Of a DNA stretch of 45,003 nucleotides, positions 34,386-45,003 are shown in pieces; the stretch's first letter is position 1, and each line of letters begins with the position of its first letter. The DNA is from Saccoglossus kowalevskii (Eukaryota > Hemichordata > Enteropneusta > Harrimaniidae), in assembly GCF_000003605.2 (NCBI RefSeq), contig NW_003131860.1, positions 492,460-537,462 of the forward strand. The letters run 5' to 3'. The notes beneath the pieces were generated by a model that was not told where the DNA came from, did not search any database, and saw only the letters and a program-made list of their open reading frames with translations. A program made the position numbers and the translations under genes.

Positions 34386-35313
34386 TAACATTGCGTGGGA
34401 TTCGACAAATGGGAAAGTATCATAGGGGTATTTCCAAGCTTAATAATGTGCTATACTCGTTTAATGATGGTCAGTTCCCAATTCCTGAATTGAATAATAT
34501 TTGTGTGTTTATCGTTTGTGTGCTTGTGCATATTGCGACCCGAGGTCAACAAACCAGGAGGTAGGACAGATTTTGAATGTTTGAAATCGCAATACCATAA
34601 ACATCAATGTTTCCAACTCACGATGTAAAAATTTCCCTCAAATAAAACTGCCATCATCTTTAAACTAACTCGTACCAGCCTCTAAAAATTTGCACACTAT
34701 TCTGCCTAAGCAAGAATAACGAGCATGTAAATTGGCTATAGCTTAGTATTTTCATATTTTTTGCGGGTATTTTGGGAGTTGAAAAACTATGTCATGGTCA
34801 TATTTACTCAGGGAAACACACGTACAGTACCATCTCTATTTCAGTCCATTTTCTCTGAAAAATCATCTTTTTTAACTGAAATCAATGTTTCTCACCTTTC
34901 TTTAATAGTTCTTCTAGCTGCCTTTGTTTGTACCCACCCACCCACACTCATTACACTATCTTTAAAAAAAAACTGTCTCAAATATGCCGCTGACTTCTTC
35001 TGCGGTTGCCTGTCTACCGGTGTTCTTTTAACTTTCTATATCTTTGTCATACCCTCGCCCATTGCAATATAGATTACACATGCGCAAATATAATTACATT
35101 TCGTCTGATGGTAATTCAGGAATTGGGAATTAAATCGCTTCTGATGGTAAATTCAAGAACCAGGAATTGTGATGAATATTCCCCTCACAAAGATATTGAT
35201 TTCAACATTGAGCTATAAAAAAAGTAATTCAATTGATTTTTGTGCCGGCCGTTCGATCCGTGCCTACTCACGTAATGCGCAAGACCTCATAGTGAATGGA
35301 AAATCACCTATTG
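34386..35313 (+). mobile_element. Element family E, second copy, interrupted
   Basis: 34386-34480 matches the left interior of the copy at 24677-24979, and about 35165-35313 matches its right half including the end GAATGGAAAATCACCTA. Roughly 680 bp of other sequence lie between. That insert is edged by the inverted pair CCCAATTCCTGAATT (about 34480) and AATTCAGGAATTGGG (about 35113), and contains a 36-bp duplication of TCTGATGGTAA-TTCA at 35104 and 35140. Confidence 0.6.
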
Positions 35314-35812
35314 CCTGTCATCTGGCAACAAACATGAAATCATTGTATGTATGGCCATCTACGTATACTTACCAGTGAGTGGAAAAAGTTAGGACAGACA
35401 ACTGTAACTGTGAAACAGTGACGCAGTCCATTTTCCAAAGTTGTCATAGCAATCACAGAATTTATTAGGTATTTGTACATGTAGCATTTGAATTAAAACT
35501 GAGACTAGAATGACTGGTTTTATTTTTGATACATTTATGTAGATTCATTTCCCACCATGGTAGTTTCAATTAATATTGTACTGTACTTTGGTATGGGCAT
35601 TATATGGATTGTTGTCCACATGCATCAATTTACTCAGTAAATGTGAATTATATATCTACATGTAGGCACTGAAAACAATACAGTGAAAATCATACAATTA
35701 CCATTTGCTGAAAAGCTGTATTCGCATCTGTACATGTGCTTAGTCGTCAGAGTGAAGCTGTTCATATTACTGATTGTTCATTGTCATCTATCGGTGTCAA
35801 TTATACATTTTT

Positions 35813-36106
35813 TTCTTCTTAAAAACGGCAAGTCCCACTTGCTTTGATACTTTGATATGTACCGTACCTTGTGTGGTCTTTTCTCAGAATTGTTCATTTT
35901 GTAAAGATATCTTTAAATCTCAAATTTTGATAGAATTTTTGTCATTTTGGTACAAAGTGCTATTTTTTACTTCTTCTTGAAAACGGCTAGCCTGATTGCT
36001 TCGATAATTTGTGCACATGTATGTAGATACCTTGAGTGGACCTTGTGACGATATCTTCAATTCTCCAATATTTTTATCATTTTTGATAAAAAAATGCTAT
36101 TTTCAA
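35813..36106 (+). repeat. Degenerate tandem duplication, ~158-bp period
   Basis: TTCTTCTTAAAAACGGC at 35813 recurs as TTCTTCTTGAAAACGGC at 35971. Both units then carry TTGCTTTGAT/TTGCTTCGAT, ACCTTG-GTGG and a final GCTATTTT block. Confidence 0.75.
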
Positions 36107-36663
36107 CTGTCTAACTATACAGTGGAGCTAATTTTAGCAGGCTGCTTGTTGATTGAACTACATGTACCTCACCAACATTAATATATTCAGAATTAACATC
36201 ATATTCAAACACTTTCCTTTTTTCTCACCAGGCACAGAAGCACTGTTGCTCATGGTAGAAATTGAATCCCGTCACTGAACGTCAAAATTTGCATTACATC
36301 AACAGCTATACTGCAATGACATACTTGTATGTTGCGTTGGTTTATTTAAGCAATATTGCAATCGATCAGTTTATGAGTGATACATTTTAATGTTGATGCA
36401 TTCCGCGGGGATATTAAGTCAATTCTAATTTTAGATTTATGAATTATTTGCTGGTTAAGTGTTTTTTGTGTCATTGCTGGAACAGCTGTGTAGTGTCATA
36501 ATGGCATGCGAGCAATGCAGATTAACACACCTACCTGAAACCTGTTATATCGGTGTTACTAACTGATAGGGTATATTTCGTGCATTAGGGTTGAATCACA
36601 GTTCAGTTTGAGCGTATTTTATTTATACTTAAATATTTAGCTAGATTTTAGCCTGCTTTAGGC

Positions 36664-36918
36664 TAGCTTAGCTTGCTAAATCAGAACTGCCACATATCTA
36701 TGTTGTGCATGTACAGGGTAATCTGCTTAATACATTCTGTATACATGCAAGTAACTTAGGTAATTGCTATGAAGAATGAGTTCAAGTTATTGATATCATT
36801 ATAGCTTAGCTCGCTTTCAGAACCGCCACACATCTAAATTTTGCAGGATAATCCACGTAAATACATCACCTATTAGTAACTTAGGTAAATGCTATTAAGA
36901 AATTTTTGATAACAAGGA
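36664..36918 (+). repeat. Degenerate tandem duplication, ~138-bp period
   Basis: TAGCTTAGCTTGCT at 36664 recurs as TAGCTTAGCTCGCT at 36802. Both units are followed by CAGAAC-GCCACA-ATCTA and later AGTAACTTAGGTAA-TGCTAT. Confidence 0.8.
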
Positions 36919-37038
36919 TACTCACTTAAAACGTTTTCTTAAACCCAGACTGTACAGTATGAAGCTCACAAGGAATTGATTTTACTCATGGTTTTTGGTT
37001 GCATGCCTAGATGCACATGCTGTAATTTACCCATCAAT

Positions 37039-37226
37039 ACAGTGCCATAAAATCTGTATTAGAAGCTGCATCCCTAATATAAGTCGCACCCATTCTTTTT
37101 GGACAATTGAGAACCAAAAATTCACCATTTCTCATATGTGTAGATGCTCTAATAGAAGCCGCATCCCCTCTGTTGCATTGTACCATTTTAATAGTAGCCA
37201 CAGCTTCTAATACAGATTTTACAGTA
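37039..37226 (-). mobile_element. MITE family C, copy 4
   Basis: On the minus strand it begins TACTGTAAAATCTGTATTAG and carries GAGCATCTACACATATGAGA and the GATTCTCAATTGT-type block. The other end is slightly eroded (CATAAAATCTGTATTAG). Confidence 0.85.
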
Positions 37227-37578
37227 ACACTCACACTATTGATAGGTTTTCTAGGATCTTGGAATTAGTTTGACAAATGCGTTGTAGAACGGAAATCGTG
37301 GGAAATATTTGAAGATTCACTTGGATTCACAGTCATTCCGAATCACTTCAAGCCACACTAATTCAGAACAGAGGTGAATCTTTGTGAATTTTCTAGCATT
37401 AGCAACTAAAATTTGAAAAAAAACACTCAAATGGGAAACCAATAAAATAATCACCATTCATAAAACATAATTGAAAATATTTTCTATAATTCATGCATAA
37501 TTATACCAAGAAATATTTCAGATTTTTGTCCCAACATTTCAAGAACGAAACTTTAGGAATGATCTCAGATTGCAACCT

Positions 37579-37820
37579 TAGCCTTTTCACCGCAAGACTT
37601 TCTCGCCCAAATTTGTCTATACTATTTTCTTATATTCTCAATATTCTGGAAATGAACCCTAATTTTGGAGCCAACAGACAAAATTTGAATCAATTTTCAG
37701 ATTTTACTCAAAAAAATTTGGCTATTTTTATTCCAATCTTTCCAAAGGAAAGTGCAGACTATAACGGGACTATTTTGTGAATTTGTGATGAAAAGAGAGA
37801 ACTTGATGGGGAAAAAGTTA
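37579..37820 (+). mobile_element. MITE family D, copy 2
   Basis: Same orientation and internal blocks as the copy at 31330-31571 (CTTTCTCGCCCAAATTTGTC, AAATGAACCCTAATTTTGGA). The right end is degenerate (GGGGAAAAAGTTA). Confidence 0.82.
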
Positions 37821-37959
37821 ATATTCACTGACCTTTCATTTACTGACCTCTTTTCATTTACTTAGCCTTTGTATATGGTCATTACATCCATAATTTACAA
37901 TTTGCTTGCCTCCATTGTACATGTACATGTAGTAATTGTAATTTGATTTACTCATGCAT

Positions 37960-38592
37960 TGGGCCATTCCAGTTTATATCTGCACCCCCCCTGTTGATGA
38001 GGTTGGATTTCCAGCACTGTATGATGGGGAAAATACCCCGGAATTCCAACTGTATATGAAGAAACAGAATCTGGAAATCCAGACGAGTATGGAAAAACAA
38101 TTCCTGGAAATCCAGGCAGTTATGGCTACTAAATTAAATATGGCCTAGTTTATCTCGCCACATACCGGTTGATGAGGTTGTATTTCCAACAGTATGACTA
38201 AAAAAACTTGGAATTCTGACTGTATATGGTAAAAAAATAGGGCCAGTACGAAATAGTTATTACTGAAATTAGATAAGGATGGTGGCACGAATGAGCTCAT
38301 CAACACTGTGAATCAGGACTAGTTTGGATTTCCATTGTCAAATATAAAATTTTGAACTTAGTAAATTAGCATATAAGAGTTATATTTGGAAATCCTACTC
38401 TGTATGGTGGCACAATGGAACTCATCAACACCATAAGTAGGAACTATAGTTTTGGATTTCCATTAATGGTGATTTGGAAATAAAACTTTGTATGACTTAT
38501 ACACCCATGGAAATTATACCCTGTATGAAGTAAACACACAAGCTCATCAACAGGGGGGGGGGGGTTGTGCAGATATAAACTGGAATGGCCCA
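37960..38592. mobile_element. Non-autonomous transposon with long terminal inverted repeats
   Basis: About 633 bp. The left end starts TGGGCCATTCCAGTTTATAT and goes on to CTGCACCCCCCCTGTTGATGAG; the right end is its reverse complement (ATATAAACTGGAATGGCCCA at 38573-38592), giving arms of about 45 bp that differ mainly in the length of a C/G run. Inside, the GTTGATGAGGTTG-ATTTCC block occurs at about 37992 and 38168, and inverted as CTCATCAACAC with GTTTGGATTTCC near 38297 and 38411. A 64-codon frame inside is incidental. The superfamily is undetermined. Confidence 0.85.
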
Positions 38593-38859
38593 TTCATATA
38601 TCTAGTCCTTGTTAAACAGCATTGGCAGTGACATATTGATAGCTATCAGATCAGTAAAGCATGATATGGAATAGCTTTAATGTGTTTTACAGACATAGAT
38701 AGTTGTAGAGCATTCCTATGTACATGTTCACATGTGGCATTGTTACAACCAACCTAGATCTGTGTGATGAACCCTGTAAATAGACAACTATGTGAACATG
38801 CATTGCAGCTACTCAGTCACAATGTAATCTGAAATCTTGCTTGAGTAACTCGCATATCA

Positions 38860-39070
38860 GAGGCGGCGGCACTAAATTTTGCATGGAGGGGCGAGATCTG
38901 CTCACCATCTACCAAAGGCACAACCTTACTAGGGGGGTCTGGGGCATGCTCCCCGGAAAAAATGTTCTAGACCCTCTGAAACGCAATTGCCTGCTTTTTG
39001 CTGACAAAGGGTTTTAGCTTCATTTTTGAGGGGGCAATGTCCCATCCCCCCCCCAATTTTTTCGTAGGGA
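38860..39070. other. Probable old transposon fragment
   Basis: A GC-rich island with GGGGGGTCTGGGGCATGCTC and CCCATCCCCCCCC runs, of the kind found near the ends of old DNA transposons in invertebrate genomes. No ends or partner copy were found in the window. Confidence 0.3.
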
Positions 39071-39447
39071 CGACCAAAACCGATTACTAAACCATAATTT
39101 TAGCAAATTGTGTTTATTTACTGTTTACCATAAACTCCACATTTTCAATAGTTTTGCATGATTTCTTAATGTACCAGATTTTACTAAAGTTCCTTGTGAG
39201 AGGTCTAAAATTATGAAATTAGAAACATTTCTAGTCGTGAAAAACAGTTTACAGTTCTGCAAAAGCTTACATTTTCAGTAGTATTTGTTCTCTCACTATC
39301 TTGATATTTTGAGCATGTTCACTTGGTCTTAAACTCACAGATTTACATTCTATTGTAATTTTACTGGTTTATGTGGATTAAATTTAGTGAATTTTTATTT
39401 ATCAGCAAAATTTAAATCCAATGATTAATACAATCCAGTATGCTATA

Positions 39448-39641
39448 TACTGTAAAAGACTATATTTTAGCTAGAATTTATTCCGTGTTTTGTATGAAGT
39501 TTATTTTCACAGATTTTTGAATGAGTTGAAGGTAAAACTTAGAAAGAAAGGTATATTCACTGGATTTTATTTTCACTGAATCATCCCTTCAGCGAAAATA
39601 GCGAAAATTAATTCCATGCGAAAATAAAGTATTTAACAGTA
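39448..39641 (-). mobile_element. MITE family B, copy 2
   Basis: Begins TACTGTAAAAGACTATATTT and ends AAAGTATTTAACAGTA. The CGAAAATAGCGAAAATTAAT block lies near the right end, so it is inverted relative to copy 1. Confidence 0.82.
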
Positions 39642-39887
39642 CAATAAAATAGTGTGTTTCTGGTAACATTGAGACAAAAATATGGTACATAAATGTATTA
39701 GTACAAAAAAACTTGTTTATGCTTATGTGCTTGTCAACATGCATGTCGGTTCATACTGATTTACATGTACATGTATCAGAACAATTTTAAATTGAAATTG
39801 TCACAATGCATGACATGAGTAGATTACAGGTTGATTTATTGGTTTGGAGTATTTTTTCAGCATGCAGCTACAGTAGAAACAGGAAGT

Positions 39888-39907
39888 GAGCCCCCTCTAG
39901 TGGCCAC
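39888..39907 (-). promoter_or_regulatory. CTCF-like motif
   Basis: GAGCCCCCTCTAGTGGCCAC on the plus strand, a close match to the reverse of the CTCF core, in the same orientation as the motif at 33528. A motif match only. Confidence 0.45.
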
Positions 39908-40532
39908 TTTTCCATTTGGCCATTACAAGATCACCGGTATGCAAATTTAGACATGTAGAGGTGACCGAAAACAAAATTTTGTTATTCGCTTTATTCAAAA
40001 ATTCATAACAATAACCAAATTAGTCATTTTACCTGATTGACACTTCAGGGCGTGTGATGTGCTAAACTGAACTGTAGTACTTTTAAAGTGTACCTCTAGG
40101 AATGTAGATAAGATAAGAACTGAACGATCACACATGGTCTCATACCTATATTTGGAATAAACCATTATAGTTCAGGGGCGGGTGAGAAGCCGAATTCTAA
40201 ATATGAAATCCAAGTCTGACTGCTAACCACATGGGCGTGCTGCTAGAGTCATTTGAAATTGTATTTTTGCGGAAAACGAGTTGCTTGTTAAGTGTGTGGA
40301 TTGCTGAACACATATTGTCTCTTGTCTATTTCAGTATAAGCATAGGTCATAAATAGTATCAGCACGATACCAGACTGTACTGGAATTGGGCAGTGCCACA
40401 ACCCTGCATTGTAATGTGTTGTACCACGTATCAGTACATGTGTACATCCTACAGTGTATGTGTATATGTGATAATCAGATTGGCCTTGATACCAGGCTAA
40501 TCTTTCCCTCCCCTTGATCAAATAGTTTCACC

Positions 40533-40769
40533 CTACATTTTCGTTATGACACACCGTGCACAGTCATTTCTTTTTATATATCTTGGACAACCTACTTGCT
40601 GCGCGTGTGACGTACGTGACACCAAGATTTTGTCGTTGTATTCACGATAAATGTCCTTCAGTTTGCCATGAAGCGTCGCATTGCGAGAAGTAAGGTACGT
40701 TAGCTCAATATTCCTTTTGTTTTCCGAATGTTTAGATGTTTTCACCTCTGCACAGTTGGTCATTGGCAA
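40533..40769 (-). CDS. Unidentified open frame
   Basis: 78 codons with an internal ATG (MTNCAEVKTSKHSENKR) and hydrophilic composition (LHGKLKDIYREYNDKILV), ending at TAG. The region to about 41050 is richer in CpG than its flanks. The opposite strand is open for 72 codons over part of it, so coding strand and status are unsettled. No family is recognised; it could be an exon or a piece of a degraded transposon protein. Confidence 0.22.
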   Translation of the reverse strand: MPMTNCAEVKTSKHSENKRNIELTYLTSRNATLHGKLKDIYREYNDKILVSRTSHAQQVGCPRYIKRNDCARCVITKM

Positions 40770-40899
40770 ACCCCAATATTATGAAATACACGCGGACAAT
40801 CTCTACCACTTGTTGATCAACATTTCACTTGTTACATGTACAAGTTCATTTTTAAGTTTTAAAATTATGCTGATCAATGGTGATACCAATCAACTATAA

Positions 40900-41052
40900 T
40901 GTTGCTTAATTCCAATCAAAGTCCATCGAAAAATTGATCAGTTGCGTAAATATTTACGCGAACTATACTGGCCGGTGGATTTCAAAGACGACCGACTGCT
41001 ACATGTGGATGCACAAGGCCAGTTTTATCAAGATTTCACATGTGGTTTTTAA
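40900..41052 (+). CDS. Short unidentified open segment
   Basis: 50 open codons with coding-like composition (KVHRKIDQLRKYLRELYW, then DDRLLHVDAQGQFYQDF) ending at TAA. An acceptor-like CCAATCAAAG precedes it. A second forward frame is also open. It is too short to identify and may belong with the open frame at 40533-40769 as remains of one degraded gene or element. Confidence 0.22.
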   Translation, partial: CCLIPIKVHRKIDQLRKYLRELYWPVDFKDDRLLHVDAQGQFYQDFTCGF

Positions 41053-41484
41053 AACTGATTGTTGCACCAAAGGATGTATTCCCTTGTGACTGATTTACGT
41101 CGTCAGAACTGGATGAGAACTTACCTGCATAGAATGGCACTTATTGTTTTCATAAAATAAAAGAGAAGTCAGTCGTAGAAATCTTAGTCATCTCAAATCA
41201 GTTTTTTTATGACGTAGGTATGTTTATTGGGCCGAAAAATTGTCAGGCTATTGTCTTATTTATGGGTGTAGTCACCTAAGTTATTAAATATTTTGCCCAC
41301 TGTATCTTTGAAATCTGACCTTCTGGTTGAGGTTATCATTAATACAAAATGTACATACACTATATAACCTGGTATTTGCCCTGAAGAGTGTCCTTTCTCA
41401 CGTATTGACTATTGGAAATGTTTTATACATCAACAGGTGGTCTTATATGCAGGACTTTTCCGTCACACTATTTAGTGTTTGAAA

Positions 41485-41691
41485 TACTGTAAAATTTTAG
41501 CTGGAATTAATTTTCGCTGAAAAGACTTTTGGGGTTTTTTGTATGGAATTTCTTTTCACTGATTTTTGACGAGTTGAATGTAAAATATAGGAAATACGAT
41601 ATATTTGCTGGATTTTATTTTCACTGAACCATTCGTATAGCGAAAATAGCGAAAATTTATTAATTCCAAGCGAAAATAAAGTATTCTACAG
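41485..41691 (-). mobile_element. MITE family B, copy 3
   Basis: Begins TACTGTAAAATTTTAGCTGG, lacking about 9 bp (CTTTATTT) present in the others, and ends AAAGTATTCTACAG. Same orientation as copy 2. Confidence 0.8.
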
Positions 41692-42180
41692 AATTAAAAA
41701 GCCATATAATTTGTTTCATATTTAATCAGTATGTTTGATCAAGCCAGTGTGAAATTATGCCTATCTGGTCCAAAATTAACAAATAGTTTCAGAAAAATAC
41801 TTAAAAATGGGATATTTTATTCCTAGATGCTGGCAGGAGAAATTGAAAAATCCAAACATTCGAAGATTTGATTTTGGTATGTTTGAGGCATCTAGTTAGG
41901 AAAGGAAAACCACTATTAAAGTTTTTAAAAATTGAAATTGCTGATGTTTGGTGAAGCTTTATCTCTTTGATTGATAAAGTCACATAGTTTCAATTTGTAC
42001 AAAGTACACTTTCATGAATTTGCCTTGTGTACTTACAAATCATTTGAGCACTGAATAATTGTAGGCAATGGAAAAGTTTGTTTATTTTGTCCAAAATTTA
42101 CGAAGAATCCATGAAAGCATAATAAGAATACCGGAAAATGTGTGAAATATTGCATAATCATTGATCGCATCCAAAGAGTA

Positions 42181-42426
42181 TGACCTTTTCACCCCCAGTT
42201 CTCTTTTTTCATCACAAATTCATAAAATCATCCCATGTGTAGTCTGCACTTTACTTCAGAATATTGGGACAAAAATAGCCAAACTTTTTGAGTAAAAACT
42301 GAAAAGTTACTCAAATTTTGTTTGTTGGCTCCAAAATTGGGTTCATTTCAAGAAATATTAAAGAATATAAGGAAAAAAGTGCAGATAAAATTGGGCAAGA
42401 AAGTTTATTGGTGAAAAAAATAAAAG
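42181..42426 (-). mobile_element. MITE family D, copy 3
   Basis: Begins TGACCTTTTCACC. The internal blocks appear in reverse complement of copies 1 and 2 (TAGTCTGCACTT, AAAAATAGCCAAACTTTTT, CCAAAATTGGGTTCATTTC). The right end is eroded. Confidence 0.8.
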
Positions 42427-43699
42427 GCAATAGTTTTGTATACATACATGTACTTCCACTTTGTAATTATATGCTCTTTTTTCAATAAACATAACGAAAC
42501 TCAGCGTGGTTTTGAACCAATATTTATTAGCTGCAATGTAGTAATATTATTTTGTGATTCGAAATTGCAATCTCTAGTTTCGTGTTTTTTTGTTGTGTAC
42601 ATGTAGGTTTCGTAGTGCATATGTATATTACTTCTTGTTTCATGCCTGTTAATTAGTTAGTCCACATCTGGAAGTTGCTAGCATCTTTTCTGGTTTTCAC
42701 AATATTTTCTGGTTTTCACAATCTTTTTTTGTATATCAGATTTACTGGTCAATGTTTCTTATTGGATCATCTTTACTCGTATTCTTAGACATGGTAGACG
42801 TATGGTTATTTATCGCTAGTTTTATCATTAGGCATTGCTTGTCACTCATTTTCGTAAAATGTTGATATTAATGAATTTTATGAAACTGGATTTGGTGTCA
42901 AGTGTTGATAATTTTAAATCTGACATTGAAATATGACGTACTGATTTTCTTATCACACAATGCTTTCTTGTCGTATAGTCCAAATAAGGTAGTAAACTCT
43001 ATTACTTTGAATCTCCCTTTGAATGTCAAAGACAACTGTCAACTTTAACATATGAACCTGCAATATGTTTTAGAAATTTTGAGTAAAACTGGTAGTCAAT
43101 GGATAACAATTTTTATTTGATCCATAATTAACATAGAATTTTTAAAAATTAATAATTAAAAAAGGGGTAACAAATATTAATTATTTGTAAATTATGTTTT
43201 TGGAAATCCACTGTGATGAAAAGTAGTTTAATTTGAGAAAGTTATAAAATGAAAAAAAAAAATTGATAAGCAGAAGCTATTGTCAGATACATGTAGGATA
43301 CTTTGTTTTTTTTCTGGTTAAATAGGAATGTTGTCTGAGAAGATGTAAATAAGAATCCCTGGGAAATAACATGTCTACCTAGATGTATTACATACACATG
43401 GCATGTAATAATCCAAACACATGGGTAGATGGAAGATGCATTTTTAGTTTACCTTCATCGTCTGAATCACATGGTTTCATTTAAGCCAAATATCTATGGC
43501 CGCCTATATTCACGATGAAGATGGTTTACCTTTTTCAATGCCAAAGTCAACTTTTGTCACGTTCAAAAAACCTGCTCAATAGTTTACACTGGTATTTTTT
43601 TTTTTAAAAAGTGTCATAAACTGTAGTCAAGACAAAATAGGTCTTTTGGGTTCAAAATTATGTGCAAAATGTTTCTCCATAATGTTGGCAGAAAATATA
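42427..43699. other. AT-rich non-coding stretch
   Basis: No gene was recognised. It holds a local duplication of TTTTCTGGTTTTCACAAT near 42688-42722 and long A/T runs. Confidence 0.45.
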
Positions 43700-43913
43700 T
43701 ACTGTAGATTACTTTATTTCCGCTTGGAATTTATTTTCGCTATTTTCGTTGAACTGATGCTTCAGTGAAAATAAAATCCAGTGAATATACTTTTTTTCCC
43801 TGCATATATGCATGTCTCACATTCAAATCATCAAAAATCAGTGAAAATAAATTCCATACAAAACACCCAAAAAGCTTAAATTAATTCCAGCTAAAATAAA
43901 GTCTTTTACAGTA
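43700..43913 (+). mobile_element. MITE family B, copy 4
   Basis: Begins TACTGTAGATTACTTTATTT and ends AAAGTCTTTTACAGTA. Same orientation as copy 1, with TTTTCGCTATTTTCG near the left end. Confidence 0.82.
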
Positions 43914-44309
43914 TAACGTTCACAAAGGGTTAATCTGATATGCGTATAGTTATTTGTGTTGGTACATGCAGTTATCAGAAAAATAATACTTGTACCGTGT
44001 ATTAATATGTTGAGATCAAATAGTGTCACTCGATGAGACCTTGCTGTTGGTGATGATTCGTTCATACCTGTACAATGATATTGTTTGTTAGATCTCCATA
44101 ACTGTAACTGTTGAAAGTTCCTTATTAAATACATCCCGCCCAGACCACTAGCAAAAACCATATTTGTTCTATATTAGAAGTGCATCTCAATTTGAGAGCA
44201 CATAAGCTAAACTAAAATTGCATTTAATATGTAGTACAATTGAAGTAAGACGTATTTAGGCCGCAGACACACCCTTGCAATGTATGTGTGCCTAAGCTCC
44301 TTGAGCAAA

Positions 44310-44497
44310 TACTATAAAATACTTTATTTTAGCTGAAATTAATTTTTCGCTGAAAAGACATTTTGTATGAAATATATTTTCAATGGTTTTTAATGATATG
44401 AATATAGGGAAAAAAAATGTATTTTCACAGGATTCTCTTTTTTTACTGATTCATGCTTCAGGGAAAATGAATTCCAAGTGAAAATAAGGTACTTTTA
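44310..44497 (-). mobile_element. MITE family B, copy 5
   Basis: Begins TACTATAAAATACTTTATTT. The right end is degenerate (AAAATAAGGTACTTTTA). Same orientation as copies 2 and 3. Confidence 0.75.
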
Positions 44498-44757
44498 TTT
44501 ACCCGGTAGTATGGTATGTGTACGATAAGACGTGTTGATTTGAGGCGATTTGTCAAACTGTTGTAGGATGGGTTTAGGATAGATTGACGCATCTCTTCTT
44601 GATGCATGTCACAGTGCATACATGTAAATGTAGTCATCTTCTCTTCAACAGTTACATGTAGTAGATAATAATGGTAGCATGTATCTGTTTTATGAGTGTG
44701 TTTTCTTTGTACACTTGTGCTGATAATAGCCATCTGGCTAATGAATAGAGGAAATGA

Positions 44758-44962
<205 letters not shown>

Positions 44963-45003
44963 TAGTTGGAGCTCCCCAATCTTGGTCTGTTTAATATGAC
45001 CTA

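Noticed and set aside
37954-38148. 64-codon frame in the 633-bp element
   Set aside because: It results from the repeated GGAAATCCAG block and starts in the terminal repeat.

Overview
The window looks like nuclear DNA from a marine invertebrate animal. It is AT-rich, spliceosomal introns are plain, most of the sequence is non-coding, miniature DNA transposons are dense, and the octamer TACATGTA recurs throughout. The species cannot be named from the sequence. An assembly gap of 639 Ns lies at 28829-29467.

Only one protein-coding gene can be reconstructed with confidence. It is a four-exon, minus-strand TauD/TfdA-family Fe(II)/2-oxoglutarate dioxygenase at 4862-8311. Its splice phases agree and its metal ligands and 2-oxoglutarate arginine are all present. 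A plus-strand open frame at 4218-4553 may be the last exon of a convergent gene. A CpG-richer patch near 11.6-11.8 kb looks like a promoter with a non-coding first exon on the plus strand. A few other open segments (33.7 kb, 40.5-41.05 kb) look exon-like but could not be identified.

The rest is mainly mobile elements and their debris. Family A is a TTAA-flanked MITE with four copies, one of them split by a 5'-truncated non-LTR retrotransposon (about 19978-20823). Family B (five copies) and family C (four copies) have different bodies but share the terminal sequence TACTGTAAAAT and TA-type ends. Family D (three copies) carries ACCTTTTCACC ends. Family E has one copy of about 300 bp and one interrupted copy. 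There is also a 633-bp element with long inverted repeats at 37960-38592, a fold-back element at 32428-32570, several local tandem duplications, a 48-bp minisatellite that runs into the assembly gap, and a long CT microsatellite at the right end.

Candidate regulatory sequence includes three RFX X-box-like palindromes (28281, 33114, 33199), two CTCF-like motifs in the same orientation (33528, 39888), and three GGGCGTG boxes spaced exactly 20 bp apart near 10.4 kb. These are motif matches only. No CRISPR array, operon or prokaryotic feature was seen.
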